Assembly (NCBI RefSeq): GCF_001039355.2
Contig: NW_019774881.1
Coordinates: forward strand, 69,146-129,461
DNA from: Lingula anatina
Lineage: Eukaryota; Brachiopoda; Lingulata; Lingulida; Lingulidae
Length of the DNA stretch: 60,316 bases
Reading direction: 5' to 3'
Within the stretch, counting starts at the first letter, position 1. Each line of letters begins with the position of its first letter. Shown one piece after another: positions 11,316 through 24,773 of this stretch. The notes under the pieces are model-generated. The model searched no databases. It saw only the letters and a program-made list of their open reading frames with translations, and was not told where the DNA came from. A program made the position numbers and the translations under genes.

Positions 11316-13046
11316 AAACTATGATTATATGTTCTCATTGAGACGATTTGCATTTATATCAAATCATCATCAACATCTCTTTTTCTTGATCCATCTTTTC
11401 AGTAACATTTTTGTCATTTTCGTGCCCTTTCTAATTAGACTTTCTAGAGAGGATAGATTGTATTTGCACTTATTAGTAGTAAGATTGTGAATGTTTTTGT
11501 CTGCGGAATTTTTTCTTAGTTAAAACAATTCCACACACTGTAAAATCTGATGTGTGCAATTAAAATAGACATTTTTTTTAAGAGTTAATTTACCACGTCT
11601 ACGCGCCGTCTTATTTTCAGGTGCATTAACCATTTTCTGCGTAGGCATCATCAGTTCGAAGGTGTGACACTGATTGCATCAAAATAATAATAATAATAAT
11701 ATTAAAAACATAAGTACCGATATTAGTACAATTACACATGCAAGTTGTCAATCGCACTGAATGTTACCGGCTTGTTTTTAGCTGTCCTAATATAATGAAA
11801 TAACAGCCAGAATATCCACAGAGAAAAGACCGACCACGTTTCTATCGTTTTAAAAACTTTATTTCCAGTGTCAAACCAACGCGTTATTGATTCCAATAAA
11901 ATTACAAGAAATTCCAGCAAAAACAGCAAACAGCAAAAAATGAGTTATATAAGTGTGCGTGGCTAACAAACAAGTAATGCTCAAAATGCTCAGAACTAGA
12001 TGTGCGCTTCAGTTTTGTGCTTTTTGAGATCCAAGGTTTCCAAAAAACATCAATGCGCCCAGTGACTCTTTTTCCTCCTCCTACTCCTCTAACGGGAGAT
12101 TTATTGATAAGACTAAAGTCCTTTCATTGATAACTATGAATAAGTCCCTCTTCTCGGTTGTCCAATAATTCTGAACACTTACATAACCATTGTTGAGGGG
12201 AAAGGAGGGAGTGAGCAACTACTAACCCCCAGCAGGTGGTATTTTTAACAAGACAAGCTAGCCCCGTTACAACAGAGGGCAGCAAAGAACAAGACAATCT
12301 AGGAGCAACCTAGAGATTAAACAGCATCAGCCCCCTACATTAACATAAACACACACATCAACCTCTCGCTGGGTCAGTTTCCAAGAAACAAGGCCACTGC
12401 CCTCTAGAGGAAGACCATATTCTGGCAGTCAATGGCTGGTTATGATATAATATACACCATATTGTATTTACAAAAGAAAAGTTACAAAGCTACAGTTATA
12501 CGGATTTACCATTACAGACACCTACATAGACTACAGACGTGGTCAGCAGCCTTACGTACATTCAAGACACAAGGTGGGGGAGGGGGAGGAAGAGAAAGGC
12601 ACACTAGGACTTGATTTCAGAGAAAAATTACTACCTACTGATTCTGAATGAGTTTTAGGTCAAATTTAGTTTAAATACTCTACAAGCACAGTTTGGTGGA
12701 TTATTGTTTACATCTGGGTGTATGAAACCAAAGCTTTTAATTGGTAAAATTAACAAAGGTGAAATTCAAAAAAATTGATTCACTCATTTAAAACACACAC
12801 AGGTATGTCTCCTTGATGTTAGAAAAACACTTGCAAATTCAGAGGGAAAATCCTGCTGAATTCTTCAAAGAAAATGGCCCAAAATTCTATTTCTTTTCAA
12901 ATCAACGTAACAGGATGGTTTGTACTTAGATTGTCCCTGTGTAAACATGAACAGTTAGGCTGCATATCTGATTCTATAACAACTTGATTTAACATAATCT
13001 AGTGTAATTTCCTATTCAATGGACAGCATACAGCATGGCTGTCAGA
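11316..13046. other. Intergenic / 3' UTR region of the minus-strand NDUFA4-like gene
   Basis: No coding exon recognised. It contains an AATAAT run at about 11686-11702 and a GGGGGA tract at 12574-12592. TTTATT at about 12100-12105 reads as AATAAA on the minus strand and could end the minus-strand transcript starting near 16.4 kb. Confidence 0.4.
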
Positions 13047-16000
13047 CTATTCTTCAAACCAGCCTTTGTACTGCTCGAATCCGGAATACTTCTCGACCTC
13101 AGGCATGGGTGTGTCAAACGTCCTAACGGCCCAGTCAATAGTGGGAGAGTAGAACTGGAAAACGGCAGAGAAAAATGTTTGAGACAAGGCAAGACATAAC
13201 ATCATCAGTGATCCACAAAGCCCATTCCTTTCTGGCGTCAAACTGACGCATTCTCTTGTTTTATTCACAAAATTTCTTCCAATAACAAGGACGAATAAAT
13301 ATAATTTTCTATTGGTTTCTTTTGCCAATTGGAAAAAAAAAATCACATCATGATGGAGCATTGCATTAGCTTATTAGATCACAACTTTTGATTATATTTT
13401 TACTATCTGATACCAGAACATTGCACACAGCTGTCAAAGCTTTTGAGGTCAAGTTACATTTTTAAATAAGTCCTAAAAATTGTCATTTAAACTTTGAGAA
13501 TAGAAGGTAACCTGGTTTTGCTATTATGGTGTTAACAACAAAATTACATGGCATTGCTTCCAAAAACAGCAGATGCAGATGTCAGCTGTCTTAACGGATA
13601 GAGTCTGTTCATTAAAACCAGGTTCTAAAAATTCCAATTTTAGGCAATGTCTCGCCTTTAAGTTATCACATGCCTGTGATCAATCAATTCATTACCAAAC
13701 TGATGGTTTTTCAGTTAATTTAGCATGAAAATAACAGTCATCACAAAGAATTGATTTGAATCAGAGCATCTTGTTTCATGATCTTTATAACTTAAATGAT
13801 GCCCAGACAAAAGAAAAAAAAATTACGTATTTTTATGTCTACTGACCAACAATAAATACTTACTTTGCCTACCTAATTGAAAAAATAATTTACTTACCCT
13901 GTAGCAGTATTTTTCGGGATCCAAGTCTTCTATTAAATTAATTTTGTTTAGTCTGGATTTAAAAAAGGACAAAGATTTAACAATATCTCATAATCCCTTT
14001 TAAAATGTTGGCTGATAAAACAAAAAGGCTAACCCTATATAATTCTTTAGGGGGGTTTGATATCATACAAAAGGATTTTTTTCCTCTAAGATGATGCAGA
14101 TACAAACACTGTTTTTATCTCTCATCTTTACGTTTCTGACAAAATTAACTGAATTGATGAAAAAGAAGTAAGTGAAATGGAATTCTCAGCCGTTTTTCAT
14201 TCAAAATAAAATGTTATATTGTCATAGACACATAGTGAAAATCAACTAGAAGACTCAGTCTTTAAATAAATTCCGCTCATGCGCAGGTTACTGGCCCTTG
14301 CGTCATGATCTGAGTAGATTTGACCTGGTTTTCGTCTGTTTATAGCGGGTGTATGATTTTATATTGGTCAAACTGGTAGATATACAGATGAATTTCAGGA
14401 AAGTGACACCCCTGTTGATGGGAAAGCTGGTTGGCCTCACAGTAATGTGCGTGTTGAGGAGATGAGATGTAAAATAAAAATTTGAGAGCTGCCGCACTGC
14501 GGCTGGTTCAGCAACCGGTTTTCATTTCCAACTTTTTGAGGCCTTTGCTTTCATGCATTAGCACCAGACAGTACATATCAGAATCGTCAATAGGAGTGCT
14601 AATGCAGACATGCTGAAACTGTCGGTCCGATCGGTCATGACGGTAAAATTTCTCTGGACCGTAAAAAATTGTACTTAGACAAGAATTTTAGGAACCGCCA
14701 TTTTGAATTGACAATCATCGTCTGATGTACTTCAAGAATAAAATTATTTAAAAAGCCACATCATTTTTTCTACCATGTACTAATCACGTGACACGTAAAA
14801 ACCGATCACATTTTGGTCACATTCACTTTACAAAGTACGCTAGCCAATCGTAGTATCCGTCTCAAACGAATGGGTAATTCCCCATGAGGAATCCCCCTGC
14901 TCTCGATATTATGTGCGCTGTCATTGGCCTATTAGTTGCGACATACAGACATCTATCACGAGGGCGGTCCACGCTGCCAAGCACATGTAAACTTGCCAGG
15001 GCAAATGTTTACTGCTTAACTTGGACGCCCGACTCCTTTCTCAAGAACAGTTATTCATATAGAAAGCCAGGATAGTGACGCTCGACCTTCAAGGTACGTA
15101 GACACTGTTAGTTGTTCTTTTTGGGTAAACACTGTTAGTTGTTCTTTTTGGGTAGTGCCTTCCGCATATCACCGATAGTTTGGCAGTTTGGTCGCTTCCT
15201 CGAACCTACCGTAGAAACTTGATCCATGGTGTATGAACATAATGTTTTACAGATTTTAAATATCCAGTCACCATTAACGCGATACCAGTACTGGTTACAG
15301 TTTTCACATCATCAATATTTTTAATTATTTTAGATTATGGTATCGTCTAGTCCTGATCAGGAAGCCGTTCGTTTCCATGCAGAGGAGACTGATACAGTGC
15401 AATGGCTAGCATGTTTCATGCAGTAGCACTCCCATTCGGTCTACAATAATATCTAATATGTACTGTTTGTGTAGCATGAAAATATTTGCAAATTATTTCA
15501 AGAAAAGGAGAAATTGAGCAACAGCAAATATTACTATTGTTGAACAGTGGAAATGAATTTTTTTTTTCATTTAATTTCTAAGCAAATTCATTTCAAATTG
15601 AAACGACTCAACATTACGTTTTTGAGAAATTGATCATGATAAAAGTCATAATTAATCTCAGTTTATGGCATAGATGTGAAACATATGATGAATCCCTTGC
15701 TTTTTTACCATATTTCATTAAAACATACTATAATACATGTATTTATGGCACTTGGAAATAGTGGTGAGAGCTGGAAGGCATTGCATGGTGAGTGCCAGGC
15801 TGGCAGCAGTGAGACACTTGCCAAAATGGCAAGTCTTGAAAAATTAAGCTGTACACCCAGTACCATTGAATTAAAGGACAAAGTGTGAAATTCAAGGACT
15901 TTCAAAGGAAAAAAACAAATTCAAACTCTTCCTAAGGCCTATTTGAACCCTGCAACTTGTGAAATGAGAACAACAATAAAGCAGTGCTTCCCAACTTCTA

Positions 16001-16445
16001 AGTGTCACTTTTTGTTTTTAAAATATACAACATGCCCAAATTATTGATAGTATTACTGAATATGTATTTACAAGTCTGAGTTACTTCTGTGTACTACCAT
16101 GCAAATGAAACGAATCCATATTTGATGGAAATTTTCGGTCCGGCAAAAGTCAGTTCGGTCCGGCAAATTTTTCATCACTGCCAGTCCAAATGTCCGGCAG
16201 TTCTGAAAAGTTTTCAGCATGTCTGTTTTTGTGCTAGGGGACTATGAACACCATTTTAATCAGGGGACATTTGATTTTCTGATGCAATTGAAAAAAGGTT
16301 GCTTCCACTCAAAAGTTCCATAGACTCTTGAAATATACTATGAGACGTATACTTACATAATGTCGGGGGCAAGATAACAAGTCCTTGCTGTAAACCAGGC
16401 TGCCAGCGCAGTTGTTGCAACAGTGCATAAGATCATTGGAACCAT
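13047..16445 (-). CDS. NDUFA4: NDUFA4 (COXFA4)-like small mitochondrial membrane protein
   Basis: Three minus-strand exons join in consistent phase: 16445-16357, 13952-13898 and 13154-13047 (stop TAG). They have acceptors TTTTGCAG, TAAATCCAG and TTTTCCAG and GTAAGT donors. The 83-codon product has a hydrophobic segment (VPMILCTVATTALAAWF), then R..YLAPDI, then DLDPEKYCYRFYSPTIDW and an acidic end. Human NDUFA4 has IPLFVFIGTGATGATLY, R..LFNPDV and LGPNDQYKFYSVNVDY in the same order and spacing. The family member is a subunit associated with cytochrome c oxidase in the inner mitochondrial membrane. Head-to-head placement beside PHF14 is also seen in vertebrates and supports the call. The first ATG lies exactly at an exon start, so an upstream exon probably adds N-terminal residues; a frame ending in DAKRHHAS before a GTAACA donor near 16694 resembles QAKKHPS of the family. 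Oddities are a missing NPEPW motif and a longer C-terminus. Confidence 0.6.
14555..14606. repeat. Short palindrome-ended repeat (inverted partner at 17557-17594)
   Basis: TGCATTAGCAC and GTGCTAATGCA form an 11-base perfect inverted repeat around a 30-base centre. The segment from 14569 to 14606 recurs in reverse orientation at 17557-17594 with one mismatch. It is probably a tiny MITE or solo transposon end. Confidence 0.55.
15102..15154. repeat. 26-base tandem duplication
   Basis: ACACTGTTAGTTGTTCTTTT followed by TGGGTA occurs twice in tandem (15102-15127 and 15129-15154), inside the large first intron of the NDUFA4-like gene. Confidence 0.8.
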
Positions 16446-16884
16446 CTGCAAAACAATAAAAACAGGGGAAAAGGTAACATAATACTAATAATAATAATGA
16501 AAGACAAACCAATTTTTTCTGCATTTGACATACAAAGTCCTCAGACTGTATAATTAATTTTTTTTCTTTTAAAGGATAACTTTTAGGGTTTGTTTAGGTA
16601 GCAGAGCAACTGTATCCAGCAGTTACATATGGAGCTGTTTCGACGTCAAGAGGTATAATGTTATAATTTTAAAAATCTTTTGAAATTTTGTTACCGAAGC
16701 ATGATGTCTCTTCGCGTCTCTCCAATTAACCCCATTTCCAAGTCCGAATATCCAAAATAATGACGTTGGCTCCCTTGTTTTTAAGGCTGATTGGATTGTG
16801 TATTTCGTATCAAACACTGCATTACGCATCGTTGCGGCACCTACTACTAAATGCTGTCACCCCAGCGCTATGTACGATTCAAAG
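16446..16884. promoter_or_regulatory. Candidate bidirectional promoter between the NDUFA4-like gene and PHF14
   Basis: The two genes are transcribed away from each other, with about 440 bases between the first recognised coding exons. The interval carries a CRE-like ATGACGTTGG near 16760, an inverted CCAAT (GATTGG) near 16792-16797 and several CpG-containing stretches (TTCGCGTCTC near 16711), and no TATA box. These are features typical of divergent housekeeping promoters. It probably also contains the first exon of the minus-strand gene. Confidence 0.45.
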
Positions 16885-19800
16885 ATGGCTGAAGGTAGAT
16901 GGCTGCAAAAAGAACAATGCCCCGTATGTAGGTCATTATATACTCTCGTGTATATTTTGGTTTGTGTTGTTTTATTAAATTAGAAATCAGAAAGATCTGA
17001 TAATTAACAGATTGTAATAAGTATATGCATGAGAATAGTTTTGTTAATATTACCAATACCACTGAAACTATCTCCAATTTTTTGACTCGTTTCAGTAAAA
17101 TAACCCTGTGTAGCAATTAGGACACAACAAGTGAAATCGAGGTCCGTATCTTTAGCGTAAGGAAAGTACAAGATGTCTGTTGAAATAGACGAAGAAACGG
17201 AGTCCAGTGTCGGGTTTCTTTATCGTGCAATGTGTAAGTGTTGCATTCCACAGTTATACGAAAAACCCTCTCTGTTGAAATTCGATTCGTGAAATCACAC
17301 ACTTATATGAATAATGAAAAACGATATATCATGTTTCTGCATTCATTCACTGCCACTGGTACACGTACAGTAGATTATGTGCACGGTTTTGGTAGTCATA
17401 ACGTGTGGTTTATTAGAGTTCATAAGAGGTTTCTGTCATAATAATAATTCATATACCAATATTATTTAAGGGTTTCAACTGTGGCTCTTGCATGATCTGA
17501 GTAAATAACAGAAATTATGGGGGTGCTAGTGCCGATAACTTTAGCACGAAAATTCATGCGTTAGCACTCCTATTGACGATTCTGATATGTACTGGCTGTG
17601 CAGCACGTGAATTTTAGTGCTACCGTAACTTGAGCTACATTTAACTATTTACAGTTAGTGTGGTTGTATTAATTTGGATAATTTGCCACATGTTAAAAAA
17701 AGAAGAAAAAAAAAATTCGATGCCCAAAGTTATTCCAATCCATTAGTTACTGTAACAATGATTTGATATTTATAAATTATAGGTGTTTTTGTACATGATA
17801 GAAAACTAATCAGCTAGTTGACAGATTCAGCTATGACAAAGATTTTGATTTTATCATTTACTTTTTAAAATTAAAATGAAGGAATGTCGCAGTAGTTTTG
17901 TACCTGATGCACTTTAAAGGGCAACATAGTCAATAGTACGGTTTGACTGTATGAAAATACACCGTTTCTATAGATTTATTCAGAAAAAGAGAGAGTGAGG
18001 TATCCATGTATTCTGTCCTATCATTAATAGATAATGTCATAATATATTTTCAACTGATACAAATAAATTGACAGTAAAGTGAAAACCATAATTTTACCAT
18101 TTGGTAATAAGCCTGGTTTTTTTAAGTTAAAAAAAATATGATGCCTCATGTAATTACACTGTGTCATTGAATAATTTCCTGTATAGTGGACAGAGATCCT
18201 AAGAAGCGGAGGGTTAAACCTGTTCAGAAACATATGATGCAGTTGGATTTTGGCCCAGATGACAGTTCTGGTGATGAAGACTATGAAGGAGAAGAGTTCA
18301 CAGGTAAGATGATGCAATTGTGTGCACTCTTTGGACTAGAAAATGTTCTTGAGACTTCATATATATATAAACATATGAATAATTTTTGAAGTCTTTTTTC
18401 CCCAAGATTTTCCACCACAGTGGTCCTCTTGTTCTTATAGTAAATTGGGACTGAATATTACTGACTCGATTGTATTTTTTTGTGTCCTTTAGACTCGGAA
18501 GAGGACAGCGATGATTCCACGAGTAAAGGGTCCCCCAGAGCAGCTGCTGAGGACGTGGAGGATTGCAGCGAGGAGGATATTGAGGATGAGTCAGATGAGG
18601 ACGAGGAGGAAGAGGAAGGAGAGGAAGAATCCATTGCTGGCTTGATAGAGAGAGCAAGACAGATGTCAGACCAGTTAAAAGTATTTACTGATTGCTTTTA
18701 TCCTTTCACCCTCGCCCTTTGAAATAGAAAGTCTCAACCTTTTTTTTTTTTTTTTTACATACAACTTTTATCGTTTTTTAAAAGACGATGATTTTAGAGA
18801 ACATTTTTCTTCCCTATTTTGTATATTTTATTGGCTAACTTAACCTTTATCTTTACTTGGATTTGACCTTTGTAACCAGTTTTGAAGCTGTATAATGCGT
18901 ACGTCTCTAATCTCTCCCCCTCCCCTCTTGAATTCCCCTACAGACTGGCACTTATGATTTATTTTGCTCGTCTCTCTTTCTGTCCTACAAATGATGGGAA
19001 AATGATATTGTTAGATAACTGATGAAAAATGTGAGGTGGAATGAAAATTTGATACAGTGACTGTAAAAAATTTGGTAAAGTTCTGATGAAGAACAGACTC
19101 CAAAGTAACCAACCAGTAAAGTATGACTTATTGATTGCACAATGACTTACTTTGTATATTGAGTAGTACTGAATATTTTCTAACAAAATTGCCTATTTTT
19201 TAGGTAGAAGGAAAATCTGGGCTAGCTTCCAGCAAAGTCAAGATTTGCATCTGTTGCGTTTGCTTGGGAGAGTCGAGGTAGAAGTGTATTAGTTTTGTAA
19301 AGTGTAATCCCTAATGCTGTACAGTAATGGAACTCATTCAAGATGTCATAAAACATGACTGTCAGCATTGCATGCTTTCATTTAAGTCTACATGGGGTAG
19401 TGATATCACTCACCTATTTAACCAAATGTTAAAACGGACTTAAATTGGCTCAACAAAATGGGTGGTTTTGGTCAAATTTAAACCATTTGGAGAAAATAGT
19501 TGTAAAAGGTAGTGATTTGGCTGAGTGAAAAATATTGCTAGCAATACTCCCAATCTAGAAAATGTCCATGGACTTGCAGATGTGGTTTAACTTTCATCAA
19601 TAAACATGAAACTCTTTGCCTTGAATGCTTTGTTAGAAAGCAAGACAGAACTAACAAAATATCGTGATTATACACTGTTATGCAAAATACTAAATTCTAC
19701 AAGTTGAAAAATTAACCAGAAAAAAATCTGTTGATAATACAATTTCTGTCAGGCATTATATGTTGCTGCAATGAAAGCATTAGTCTGCCATTATTTCTGG

Positions 19801-21563
19801 CACTGCTCTCTTCCAAATCCCACAAAATGCTTGACTACACGCTATCATCTTGGATGATTCCCATTCAGTATCTATTATTCAATATAATGTAATGGCATTT
19901 ATGGATATTTTTACTCTTTTTAATGACTGGTAAGGACTCCATAATGCCCTAGCAGCTTTGGGCATTATGGAGTCCTGACCAGTCATTAAACATTTTTATG
20001 CACACTCAATTTTATGCCCCATTGTTAAAATTATTATTGCAACTTGCTTTTAAATCACATTCTTTACTGTATAAATTGTTTTAAAAACTTGCTATATAAA
20101 GAAAAGAAACAAGACACCCAAAGCTGGCAATTGGTAAGTGTTACATTAAGCATGACGCTGGATTGTGACCCTGCTAAATTACATCAAAAAGAACCTGAGA
20201 GCGTATGCCACTGCAATACCTATACAAGTCACTGTAACAATAAGATTTTTTTAAACTTTGGAAATGTAACCTTAATTTTAATTTATTCAAGTGAAGATAA
20301 AACTAAAATATCTAATTAAAAGTCCTATATCCTATATTTCAAAACATATTAGTATCAGTAGATGGATGTGAAAATTTGTTTTGACAATAGATTTGAAACT
20401 GTTCAGGCCTTACCCTTTCTTATAAAATTTGGTTGGATATTTCAAATTTTTGCAGCAAAGATTACTTTGAATTCTAACTCATTGCCATTCACATAAATAT
20501 TGTTGTTGAGTTAATGTCAGTGCATGGTACGTGAATTGGGGTTCAGAATGTATAATTATATAGTTACTTAATCAGTATGTTCTTACATTTATACATTTTT
20601 GCATTGGCTGAAATTCATACGTATTAATATTATAATATATAACTCTACAATTTTTTTTTTCAGTGACGAAGAAGATGAGATTGTGGAATGTGATGGCTGT
20701 GGGGTGTCGGTCCACGAAGGTTGCTATGGCATCAGCGAATCCCATTCCATTGCCAGTACGGAGTCTTCAGCCAGCACTGAGCCATGGTTTTGCGATGCTT
20801 GTAAAGCTGGAGTGAGACCTGTAAGTTGGTCAGCATGTGTTTCTTCTGCTAGGTGCACATGTATATAGCATACTATGTGACAAAGCTTTAAAATGTATAT
20901 TTTACTTAATAGGAAAATTTATGGAAAGGACTTCAAATTGATCAGTGTGCTGTACTTCAATCAACAGTTCACCAGCATCATAAATGTAAGCACGTAAAAC
21001 ATAATCTTAGATGATTTTGATGAAATAAATTTTATTTTTCCCTTTAAAATGTTCATCCTGTATTAAATTTTGTTACAAAATTTTAAGAAGCAGGCTGTGT
21101 AACAGACTGTGTTCCCACAAACTACCTAGGCTAAATGCCAGGGGATTATCGTTTTTTTTTTTTTTTTTACAATCTCCAGAGCTGCGAACTGTGCCCCAAT
21201 TCTGGTGGAATCTATAAAGAGACAGACACAGGGAGGTAAGCCATATGATATATTCTATATTCTTTATTTTAGACAGTTACTGTCAGCGTAACACATATTA
21301 AATTATTATTTCACAACATGTCCCTTTACCTAACTTTAAAATTTGTTTTAGGAAATACATGTACACAACTGTTAATAAGATTCATTTAAAAACAAGGGAA
21401 GAACCAGGGATGAATATTAACAGGTTTTGTACTTCTACTAAGCAATTAACATTGATTTTGACAACTTTTATGAAACAACATTGATTATAAAATAGATAGC
21501 AGACACTGATTCAAGATAATAGTCACATATATTATCTGACTTACTGATTTGTCGGCATTATAT

Positions 21564-21595
<32 letters not shown>

Positions 21596-24500
21596 GATGG
21601 GTCCATATTGTATGTGCCCTGTACATTCCTGGGGTTGCCTTTGGTGACGTTGATAAGCTGAGTCCAGTGACACTATTTGAAATGTCCTATTCGGTGTGGG
21701 GAGCCAAGGTAAGACTTATAACCATTACATGGATTTTAGCATTCTTATGATCTGATGTGGGGAAAGAGAAGTAGTTTTACAGGATATGTTGTCAAAATAA
21801 ATTTTGACACTGTATTTGTGATTAAATAAAGTGTGGTGGCCCATTAGAAACTTAAGTTTTTATATTGATTAAGAAACGTTATTACTATTATTATTTTGTT
21901 TTAAATATTTATATATCTTTGGGGTGTTATCATGGTAGAAATTATAAATTTACTTTTAAAAAGAGGCTTCTGTTTAGGCGTGTAGTATCTGTGAAGACGA
22001 GAGGTTTGCCAGAACTGGGGTGTGTATTAGCTGTGACGCTGGCATGTGCCGCACCTATTTCCATGTAACATGGTAAGTTGAAACTGGTGCTCCATTGTAT
22101 GTAACTGGTAGCATTAATTTTATTCTTTTAGCCTTATCCTTAATTTACATTCTGTGAAATGTCATGGTTTTATCCCAAAATGTGCAGCCCTATTGCATTG
22201 AAAAATTATCTGCCTGTTTTTTTCACGACAGATTGTTGAAAGAATGCCAGGTGGTTAACGTGCTGAAAATTGATTCCTAAGTGCATTCCTAAGTTGCTTT
22301 TCTGTGCCAAAATCTTTGGGAAATCAGGGTCTTGAAATCCACCGATCCAAAGCAGAAATAGTGATCAAATAGTACTGGGATTATATTTTCAAATTTTTAC
22401 TGGCCTGATTTCAATTTCACTGGCATTTGGTGTGGGGTTCAATATTAAATATTGCAGACTGATTGTCATATCATAACCTTTGGAATAAACAGTTAAATAA
22501 TGGTATCATTCTCTTTTAAGTGCCCAGAGGCAAGGCTTGCTGTCTGAAGCATCCCCAGATGAGGCAAGTTGCATGTTTTTATATCATAGGAAGCCAAGGA
22601 GAACAACAAGTTTTCATTTAACTAAAAGTCCTTTATTATGAATTCCGACCTGAAAATGCCCAAGTCTGAGTCACCAGCTGGTGTATGCCATGCAGGCTAT
22701 GGCTAATGGAGCTTAAACTAACACTTGAACAAAGTATCTAGATAACAATTTTTATAAAGGAGGCATTTCTCTTTACTTAACATAATTATGTAACAAAAGT
22801 AATAGAGTTGTTTCAAGTTTATAAAATATGCATGTGTAATGCCAGTCAGTTCTCCTCCCACATATTAAATTATATATAAGCTTGATTAGTCCCGCAAAAA
22901 ACTTGTTTCCTCATGAACTCAAATAATGAGGACCTTTTAAGGGCACTTGTAAAAAAAATAAAAAAATAAAAAAATATCAAAAGGCAGTTAAAATCTAAAT
23001 TACTGGGTTAACTACATAGTTAACAAGCGGGCAGAAATATGCAAAATAAATGCAAGAATTGTATTTGCAGTAGCTGTAAATTATAAGAGAGTGATTTCAA
23101 ATATTTCTGTTTTTATTTTTCAAATGTACATATAATTGTTCTGTGATTCTTTTGTTAGAGTAATATGAACAAAGCATTATATTTGGATGAGGGTGCATGC
23201 ATATAACCTATCACTTATTTCAGTGGAAACAGTCAGATTACCCATCTCCTTCACTGTAAAGTGGTATTTATTACAAAGTTAAAGATAATCTGAAAGATGA
23301 TCTGAAATAATTGTTTTATGTAAGAAAAGAACTTTGCCCCTGGCACTTAAATCTGAGTTTAAATCTTCATGTTTCCAAAGACTAATCTAACACTACCGTA
23401 TTTACTTGATTAAAAGTGATCTCACTTATAATAAAATTGCTGTTGTTACTTATTATTTAAAAAATCGGCAGTTTTCAAAGCAGCCTGTTGTATTTTCCAT
23501 TCCAGGACATTGCAGATCCCTTTTATGCCTACTGTAAAGTGCATGCAGATAAATTTAGCGTCAAAGCCAAGAAACGTAACTGGTTGGCCATTCAGTCCCG
23601 TGTTAAACAACATGCTGAAGAAGGCAAAAACCTGGACAACAAAGAAAAGGTTGGACCATATAAAGTTAGTTCATTGTTATTTGTTTTCTTCTCTTAGAGG
23701 TTATTGCTGCCGCATCCTAAGCTTCAGTGCAACATATTGTTGCTCATGGCAACATAATATTTTTTATGATCATGGCAGGCTGGGGTTCTGTAGCTGCTGT
23801 TTTATTTTCGCTATATGGTGGGTGGGTGGGTGGGGGGGGAGCATATTCCTACTACAAAATCTGCACATAGTTTGGTCAGAAATTGTTCTTGTGTCAGTAT
23901 GTGTTTTCTGAAGCAGAGAAGATGTTTGTCAGTAAGTGCATTATGCATGCTGCCTGTGCTTTTGCTTACTATTGACTGGTCTAAAATTGTCTTAAAGTTT
24001 GTCTTTGGGATTGAATATATCACCAGTGCTGTTCAAAGCTTGCTAAATTGTACTGAGATGATATTTTATGTTGTTTTGTATACGTGTGTAATATTTCTAA
24101 TGATGTTGTAATGGGGTCATATGTATGTGGCTATTGTTATGAGCTGTTTGAGCTATCCCTCTTATATGCCTAATTAAAAAAGTGCATTTGATCAGATTTT
24201 TATTGTAAAACATCCATTCATTGTGCAACTCTGTTAACAACTTGTTCAAAATTTTTTTTTAAATGTTACAACAACTTGTTCAAATATGTAATTTTTAAAT
24301 GTTATCCTCATAATAATTTCTCCTCTTTTTTCACAGCTGAGGGTTGAGAGAAAACTAAGAAGGCACAGGCAGAAGTTTTTAGCTGCTAAGGCCAAAAGAC
24401 CACCACCATGGGGTAAGAAAAATATCCAGCGACCCTTAATGCTTATAATAAAGCTAGTCTAACAACATAACATCCCAAGTAGCGATACTGCCACTTGACT

Positions 24501-24718
24501 TCCCAAGCTAGGGAGAGCGGACTGGAAAATGAAAACATTAAAAAAAAATGTACAACCAACGTGAATTTGATGTTTTAGTGAAAAAGATCTATGTATAGTA
24601 CCTCCGTTCTTCAGGTAAAAGGTTTGGGCAGGTCAGCGCCACAGGGGTGCTACATGTAGCAGCAATCCTGATAAAACGGTTGTAAAGTCAGCATGTTTTT
24701 ATCACTTGATTTTGTTCC

Positions 24719-24773
<55 letters not shown>

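Noticed and set aside
14330-14475. Open stretch YTDEFQESDTPVDGKAGWPH on the plus strand
   Set aside because: Several frames are open here on both strands; no family match and no convincing donor.
17172-17291. ATG frame MSVEIDEETESS upstream of PHF14 exon 2 as an alternative first exon
   Set aside because: No donor within it yields the phase needed to join TG|GAC.
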